A stretch of 64,000 bases of DNA from UKL13-2 sp031370625 (GTDB lineage Bacteria > Pseudomonadota > Gammaproteobacteria > Burkholderiales > Usitatibacteraceae). The notes under the pieces were generated by a model. That model was not told the DNA's origin. It was given only the letters and a program-made list of their open reading frames with translations, and did no database searches. Where the stretch lies: positions 1 to 64,000 of the forward strand of contig JANMQR010000335.1 in the NCBI GenBank assembly GCA_031370625.1, read 5' to 3'. Both the position numbers and the translations under genes were made by a program. Below are positions 59,405 through 64,000 of this stretch, in pieces. Numbering within the stretch: the stretch's first letter is position 1; each line of letters begins with the position of its first letter.

Positions 59405-59446
59405 GCACAAAAAACAACGGGAGCGGCTAATTTGGCCGCTCCCGTT
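59405..59446 (-). terminator. Rho-independent terminator of mscL
   Basis: AACGGGAGCGGC (59416-59427) pairs perfectly with GCCGCTCCCGTT (59435-59446); reading on the minus strand the stem is followed by GTTTTTTG. It lies downstream of mscL. Confidence 0.85.
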
Positions 59447-59514
59447 ACATGTTATTACCGCGCTAGCTTGCTTTGTGGGGTAAGCGATTACCCGTTAAAT
59501 CATAGCGATTGGCA

Positions 59515-59919
59515 CTATTTTTTCAACGAATCGCGAATTTCGCGAAGCAAAACCACGTCTTCAGGCGTGGCTGCGGGCGGTGCCGCGCTTTTGAGTTTAT
59601 TCATTTGCTTCACCATCAAAAAGATGATGAAAGCGAGAATCGCGAACTGAATTACCGCGGTGATAAAACTACCGTAGGCAAATACAGCACCCGCTTTTTT
59701 CGCTTCCACTAATGTCAGTCCTGCCGCTTGGTTGTTCAGGCCGATAAACATATTGCTGAAATCCAGGCCGCCGGTAATTTTTCCAATGACCGGCATAATC
59801 AGATCGCCCACCACTGAATCCACAATTTTTCCAAATGCGCCGCCGATAATCACACCGACCGCCAAGTCCATCACGTTGCCCTTGACCGCAAATTCCTTAA
59901 ACTCCGACATCATGCCCAT
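59515..59919 (-). CDS. mscL: Large-conductance mechanosensitive channel
   Basis: A 134-residue MscL channel with two membrane helices (VMDLAVGVIIGGAFGKIVDS and the later FAILAFIIFLMVKQMN) and a C-terminal helical bundle. It opens under membrane tension to release solutes. ATG complement 59917-59919 has AAGGGG six bp upstream; further in-frame ATGs follow. A perfect terminator is downstream. Confidence 0.96.
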   Translation of the reverse strand: MGMMSEFKEFAVKGNVMDLAVGVIIGGAFGKIVDSVVGDLIMPVIGKITGGLDFSNMFIGLNNQAAGLTLVEAKKAGAVFAYGSFITAVIQFAILAFIIFLMVKQMNKLKSAAPPAATPEDVVLLREIRDSLKK

Positions 59920-60347
59920 AGATAACCCCTTGGAAAATAGATTTATTTTTGAATAATTGCATCTGCATCTGACTGTAGTCTCCACTTGCCGCAGGTGTCA
60001 ACCTTTGCAACTTGAGTGTGAGGTACACGTCTTTTGCAGTTGAGAAGCGCGCGTTTGGCCAAAAGCCTCACGGCCTCAAGCAAAATTCGCCGATTTGCAG
60101 AGCGAAAGTGCCTTGGGGGGCTTAAGTTTGTCGTCGCATTCCGGTAAAATAAGAAAGTTGTACTGGTGCAGCTTTCTTGTAACGTGGAATCCAAGCGATT
60201 TAAGCGCACAGATAAATGAGTGTTTGAGCGGAACGTGATTTAATTCTCAATTAATTCAGGCGCTTACAAGCAGTCTAGCAGCTTCGAAAATATGTGTGTA
60301 AGTAATAGACTCCTGTTTCTTTAATCTTCAAATAACGAAAATTTCCT
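59920..60347. other. Divergent intergenic region between mscL and petA
   Basis: A 428-bp gap that should hold promoters for mscL and the pet operon. I see no repeat or RNA gene and no convincing sigma-70 pair, only AT-rich stretches near 60230-60260 and 60290-60340. Confidence 0.5.
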
Positions 60348-60950
60348 ATGAGCGCAATCGTCCTCGACCAAGTCGATCCCAAAAAACGCCGTTTATTGGT
60401 GATCGCATCCTCTGTTGTTGGCGCTGGTGCCGCCGCCGCCGTGGCTGTCCCTTTTATTACCAGCATGCTACCTTCCGCGCGCGCCATTGCGGCCGGTGCG
60501 TCGGTGCCGGTAAATTTGGGCGCGATTGAGCCCGGGCAACAGCTTACAGTCGAATTCCGCGGCGCACCGCACTGGGTTATTCGTCGCACGCCAGAAATGA
60601 TTGCGCAACTGGGAAAAAATGACGCGCTGCTGGCAGACCCGAAGTCTGAGTCGTCAAAACAACCTGCCTACACAAAAAATGCCGCGCGTGCGGTGAAGGA
60701 TGAATGGTTTGTAGTCAAAGGTGTGTGCACCCACTTAGGCTGCTCACCCACCTATCGTAAAGAAATCGGCGCGTCGGATCTGGGTGCTGATTGGCCAGGT
60801 GGTTTTTTCTGCCCATGCCATCAATCAAAGTTTGATATGGCTGGTCGCGTTTTCAAGGGCATGCCCGCCCCCCTTAATCTGGCGGTGCCGCAATATATGT
60901 TTGCTGATGACAAGACCTTGATCATTGGCGAAGACGGCAAAGGAGCATAA
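60348..60950 (+). CDS. petA: Ubiquinol-cytochrome c reductase iron-sulfur (Rieske) subunit
   Basis: A 200-residue Rieske protein. N-terminal twin-basic membrane anchor (KKRRLLVIASSVVGAG), then the 2Fe-2S site CTHLGC (C127, H129, disulfide C132) and CPCHQS (C155, H158, disulfide C157). It transfers electrons from quinol to cytochrome c1. It is 2 bp before petB; typical operon petABC. Confidence 0.97.
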   Translation: MSAIVLDQVDPKKRRLLVIASSVVGAGAAAAVAVPFITSMLPSARAIAAGASVPVNLGAIEPGQQLTVEFRGAPHWVIRRTPEMIAQLGKNDALLADPKSESSKQPAYTKNAARAVKDEWFVVKGVCTHLGCSPTYRKEIGASDLGADWPGGFFCPCHQSKFDMAGRVFKGMPAPLNLAVPQYMFADDKTLIIGEDGKGA

Positions 60951-60952
60951 GT

Positions 60953-62257
60953 ATGGCCAGTATCCCTAAACCCTCATCCGCGTCCCCGAGCGGACTTCCA
61001 GGCAAATTTCTCGGCTGGATTGATGATCGATTTCCACTTTCTACGCTCTACAAAGAGCATTTGGGCGAATATTACGCGCCCAAAAACTTCAACCTTTGGT
61101 ATTACTTCGGCTCGCTCGCGCTGCTGATCTTGGTGATGCAAATCGTCACCGGCATTTTCCTGACCATGAATTACAAGCCCGATGCAAAGTACGCGTTTGC
61201 CTCAGTCGAATACATCATGCGCGACGTTTCTGGTGGCTGGTTGATTCGTTATATGCATTCCACTGGCGCATCGATGTTCTTCTTGGTCGTCTATTTGCAC
61301 ATGATGCGCGGCCTTATGTACGGCTCATACAAAAAACCACGCGAATTGCTGTGGGTTTTCGGCTGCATGATTTATCTGGCGCTGATGGCTGAAGCATTTT
61401 TTGGCTACCTTCTCCCGTGGGGACAAATGTCCTACTGGGGCGCGCAGGTGATTATCAATTTATTCGCAGCCATTCCGTTTATCGGTGAGGATTTGGCGGT
61501 CTGGATTCGCGGCGATTACAACATCGGTGACGCCACATTGAACCGTTTCTTCGCGTTTCACGTGATCGCGATTCCGTTAGTACTGCTGGGCCTGGTGGCG
61601 GCGCATTTAACGGCGCTGCACGAAGTCGGCTCGAACAATCCTGATGGCATCGAGATCAAGAAAAACATTGATCCTAAGTCTGGCCATCCCCGCGACGGTA
61701 TTCCGTTTCACCCTTATTACACGGTAAAAGATCTGGTGGGCGTGGTGGTGTTCTTGGCCGCATTTTCGGCCATCATTTTCTTCGCGCCAGAAATGGGCGG
61801 TTACTTCCTTGAGGCTGCCAACTTCATTCCGGCTGATCCGCTGAAAACACCCGCTCACATTGCGCCCGTCTGGTACTTCACACCGTTCTACGCGATGTTG
61901 CGCGCCGTGCCGTCGATGTTCAGCTCGCAATTCCCGGGTGTGGCGGTGATGGGTGGTGCCACGCTGATCCTGTTTGCGTTGCCCTGGCTGGATCGTGGCA
62001 AAGTGAGATCAGTCCGTTATCGCGGCCCGATTTACAAAGCGTTTCTGACGGCGTTCGTGGTGAGCTTTTTGATCTTGGGCTATCTCGGCGTAGTGCCTAC
62101 CACGGTGTGGGGTCAGCTATCATTTCTGGGTGGTGTTGACACAGCCACCTTGGTCGCGAGGATTTTGACCGTCGTTTATTTCTCGTTCTTTATTCTCATG
62201 CCTTGGTATACCAAGTACGATAAAGAAAAAGCCGAACCATCACAGGTCACTTACTGA
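60953..62257 (+). CDS. petB: Cytochrome b
   Basis: A 434-residue cytochrome b of the bc1 complex, eight or nine membrane helices with haem-ligand His in RYMHSTGASMFFLVVYLHMM and FFAFHVIAIPLVLLGL. The Qo-site sequence reads PVWYFTPFYAML in place of PEWY, as in many beta/gammaproteobacteria. ATG 60953. The stop overlaps petC start. Confidence 0.97.
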   Translation: MASIPKPSSASPSGLPGKFLGWIDDRFPLSTLYKEHLGEYYAPKNFNLWYYFGSLALLILVMQIVTGIFLTMNYKPDAKYAFASVEYIMRDVSGGWLIRYMHSTGASMFFLVVYLHMMRGLMYGSYKKPRELLWVFGCMIYLALMAEAFFGYLLPWGQMSYWGAQVIINLFAAIPFIGEDLAVWIRGDYNIGDATLNRFFAFHVIAIPLVLLGLVAAHLTALHEVGSNNPDGIEIKKNIDPKSGHPRDGIPFHPYYTVKDLVGVVVFLAAFSAIIFFAPEMGGYFLEAANFIPADPLKTPAHIAPVWYFTPFYAMLRAVPSMFSSQFPGVAVMGGATLILFALPWLDRGKVRSVRYRGPIYKAFLTAFVVSFLILGYLGVVPTTVWGQLSFLGGVDTATLVARILTVVYFSFFILMPWYTKYDKEKAEPSQVTY

Positions 62258-63015
62258 TGAAATACACCATTCAAACTTTGCTCGCTGCGCCTGCCTTGGC
62301 GTTATGCCTGCTCACATCGTCAATCGTTGTTAATGCTTCCAGTGAGGAAGTGGTGCTGGATACCGCGCCGATCAACTTGAAAGATCAGGCGTCACTGCAA
62401 CGCGGTGCCAAGTCGTTCGTGAATTACTGCATGAATTGCCATAACGCGAGCTTTATGCGTTACAGCCATTTGACCGCCATTGGCCTTACCGAAGATCAGA
62501 TTAAAGCGAACTTGATGTTTGGCACCGACAAAATCGGCGACACCATGATTTCAGCACTTGATCCGAAGGATGCCAAGGAATGGTTTGGCGGTCTGCCACC
62601 AGATCTGACCTTGGTTGCCCGCGTGCGCGGCTCTGATTGGTTGTACACATTCTTGCGCAGTTTCCACCGCGACGATACAGCACCCACCGGCTGGAATAAC
62701 ACAGTATTCAAGAACGTCGGCATGCCCAACGTGTTGCATGATTTGCAGGGTACGCAGGTTTTGACAAAGGTCGGCGAGAAAGAAGAGCACGGTAAAAAAG
62801 TGCCCGTCATGAAGCTGGCCGTCGATCGCGCCGGCACCATGAATCAAATGGAGTACGACCTGTTCGTCAAGGACCTGGTCAACTATCTCACCTACATGGG
62901 CGAGCCGGCACAACCGGCTCGCACGCAGCTTGGTGTTATTGTTTTGTTGTTTCTGGTACTCGCATTTTTTGCTACCCTATGGCTGAAAAATGAGTATTGG
63001 AAGGATGTGAAATAA
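62257..63015 (+). CDS. petC: Cytochrome c1
   Basis: A 252-residue cytochrome c1: signal peptide, haem motif CMNCH at residues 58-62 and a C-terminal membrane helix (LGVIVLLFLVLAFFATLWL). The Met ligand probably lies in the region after residue 185. ATG 62257 overlaps the petB stop. Confidence 0.97.
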   Translation: MKYTIQTLLAAPALALCLLTSSIVVNASSEEVVLDTAPINLKDQASLQRGAKSFVNYCMNCHNASFMRYSHLTAIGLTEDQIKANLMFGTDKIGDTMISALDPKDAKEWFGGLPPDLTLVARVRGSDWLYTFLRSFHRDDTAPTGWNNTVFKNVGMPNVLHDLQGTQVLTKVGEKEEHGKKVPVMKLAVDRAGTMNQMEYDLFVKDLVNYLTYMGEPAQPARTQLGVIVLLFLVLAFFATLWLKNEYWKDVK

Positions 63016-63038
63016 GTTTCTGCTTCTAGCAGAAAACC

Positions 63039-63080
63039 AAGCCGCGCCCAGGCAACTACCAGGCGCGGCTTCGTATTTTT
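63039..63080 (+). terminator. Rho-independent terminator after petABC
   Basis: AAGCCGCGCC (63039-63048) pairs with GGCGCGGCTT (63062-63071) and is followed by CGTATTTTT. It ends the pet operon before sspA. Confidence 0.85.
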
Positions 63081-63122
63081 AGCTGTACTTGTACCTTTAG
63101 AAAAAGAAAGTTGGTATTCATC

Positions 63123-63722
63123 ATGATGACGCTCTATTCCGGAACCACCTGCCCATTTAGCCATCGCTGCCGCATCGTGCTGTACGAGAAGGGGATGGAT
63201 TTCCAGATCCTTGATGTGGATTTGATGAACAAGCCCGAAGATCTCGCGGTGATGAACCCATACAACCGCACACCGGTGTTGGTGGAACGTGATTTGATTT
63301 TGTACGAGTCCAACATCATCAACGAATACATCGATGAGCGTTTTCCCCATCCGCAGTTGATGCCCGCTGACCCAGTGATGCGTGCACGTGCGCGATTAAT
63401 TTTGTTCCGCATGGAAAACGAGATTTTCAACCATGTTGATTCACTCGAACGCGGCAAACAAAATACGCACGATAAAGCGCGCCTGTACATCCGCGAGAAT
63501 CTGATTCAATTAGCCCCGATTTTTGTAAAACAAAAGCATATGCTGGGTGACGAATTCTCGATGCTGGATGTCGCCATCGCGCCGTTGCTGTGGCGTTTGG
63601 AGCACTATCAGGTTGAGATGCCAAAGGCGGCGGCACCGTTGCTGAAATATGCTGAGCGTTTGTTTTCGCGCCAGGCATTCATTGATTCGATGACCGCTTC
63701 TGAAAAAGCGATGCGGAAATAG
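63123..63722 (+). CDS. sspA: Stringent starvation protein A
   Basis: A 199-residue glutathione-S-transferase-fold RNA polymerase-associated protein. N-terminal thioredoxin-like part TLYSGTTCPFSHRCRIVLYE, then NRTPVLVERDLILYESNIIN and the all-helical C-terminal domain. ATG 63123 (a second ATG follows directly). petABC-sspAB is a hallmark order of Betaproteobacteria. Confidence 0.95.
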   Translation: MMTLYSGTTCPFSHRCRIVLYEKGMDFQILDVDLMNKPEDLAVMNPYNRTPVLVERDLILYESNIINEYIDERFPHPQLMPADPVMRARARLILFRMENEIFNHVDSLERGKQNTHDKARLYIRENLIQLAPIFVKQKHMLGDEFSMLDVAIAPLLWRLEHYQVEMPKAAAPLLKYAERLFSRQAFIDSMTASEKAMRK

Positions 63723-63746
63723 AAACAATAAGTGGAGGAAATCTTG

Positions 63747-63860
63747 GTGTCGGCTCAATCAACTGAGCCCGCCGAGATGAAACCATCGCACTCGAATAGC
63801 AGCTTCACATCAGCTCGCACGCGTAGCGGCAGCCGCGTGTTGGCGATGAGCATACAATAA
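63747..63860 (+). CDS. Possible small peptide before sspB
   Basis: GTG 63747 (or TTG 63744) is preceded by a strong GTGGAGGAA site. The frame encodes 37 residues rich in Ser, Thr and Arg (SAQSTEPAEMKPSHSNSS, then FTSARTRSGSRVLAMSIQ). It has no known family and lies between sspA and sspB; it could be a real leader-like peptide or chance. Confidence 0.25.
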   Translation: MSAQSTEPAEMKPSHSNSSFTSARTRSGSRVLAMSIQ

Positions 63861-63926
63861 ATTTTCTCGGGCTTTTTTGGCTTTCTCGCGCCGCACGCTA
63901 TTTCAGGGCTCACCGCATATTCATCT

Positions 63927-64000
63927 ATGACCGATCTCTCGACCAAACCCTATCTGATACGCGCAATATACGAATGGTGTGCGGACGCTGGCTTTACGCC
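63927..64000 (+). CDS. sspB: ClpXP specificity-enhancing factor SspB, 5' part only
   Basis: ATG 63927 opens MTDLSTKPYLIRAIYEWC, then ADAGFTP, the standard SspB N-terminus; 24 complete codons are inside the window. SspB delivers ssrA-tagged proteins to ClpXP. Order after sspA supports it. Confidence 0.93.
   Translation, partial: MTDLSTKPYLIRAIYEWCADAGFT

Noticed and set aside
63755..63946. Minus-strand frame between sspA and sspB
   Set aside because: It overlaps the sspB start and has no recognisable domain.
1..64000. tRNA, rRNA, CRISPR arrays, complete insertion sequences or riboswitches
   Set aside because: None could be recognised by eye on either strand; weak or divergent elements could have been missed.

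Overview
The window looks like a chromosomal segment of a betaproteobacterium of moderately high GC content (my estimate by eye, not computed). The best taxonomic clues are the edges. An atpI-atpB pair runs off the left end, and petA-petB-petC followed directly by sspA-sspB occupies the right end; that arrangement is characteristic of Betaproteobacteria. No rRNA, tRNA, CRISPR array or complete insertion sequence was seen.

Layout. 1-2700: start of the ATP synthase operon and a PHB-depolymerase-type esterase. 2700-6600: a small accessory patch with a decayed VapB antitoxin, an Xre/RES toxin-antitoxin pair, GrpB, a HEPN-domain protein and a MITE-like element. 6600-8810: an autoregulated YtrA-type ABC operon. 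8900-23000: envelope and miscellaneous genes (two serine hydrolases, a TPR lipoprotein, a TonB receptor with an upstream attenuator-like terminator, Tex, a DUF4238 gene, a frameshifted VOC gene, a phytase-like lipoprotein and a detached copy of its 3' end). 23100-30170: a long same-strand block in which an AbrB/Doc and a VapBC toxin-antitoxin pair are interleaved with a CoA-transferase, an HMG-CoA-lyase-like enzyme and an NMT1/SsuA-type ABC transporter. 30300-33540: a polyamine operon (speD, speE, DUF1190 lipoprotein, glutathionylspermidine-synthase-like ATP-grasp enzyme, DUF350). 33600-43860: transketolase, a HEAT protein, a nucleotidyltransferase, a LysR regulator, a broken alpha/beta hydrolase, an LLM oxidoreductase, a renalase-like oxidase and a GNAT. 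43860-56860: two radical SAM genes (one ArsS-like), rhodanese, two DUF547 paralogues, a VTT-FAD oxidoreductase fusion, patatin, two glycosyltransferases and an outer-membrane/Cys-motif pair next to an AraC regulator. 57100-64000: AraC, a DegS/HtrA protease, mscL, petABC, sspA and the start of sspB.

Two non-coding themes recur. A dispersed palindromic element of about 55-70 bp (core resembling CTAGCACTGGCGCGGCGTTT) occurs in at least nine full or partial copies. Several sit between convergent genes where they can act as terminators, one has become coding sequence inside tex, and one supplies the stop codon of a glycosyltransferase gene. A second, MITE-like element with 13-bp terminal inverted repeats lies upstream of the YtrA operon, and a related partial copy precedes tex.

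The most interesting hypotheses are the toxin-antitoxin pairs woven into the CoA-transferase/HMG-CoA lyase/ABC block, the five-gene polyamine operon that may make a spermidine conjugate, and the ArsS/radical SAM/VTT-oxidoreductase/DUF547/glycosyltransferase neighbourhood as a candidate metalloid, thiol or glycolipid pathway. All functional assignments rest on reading motifs and context; no database search was run.
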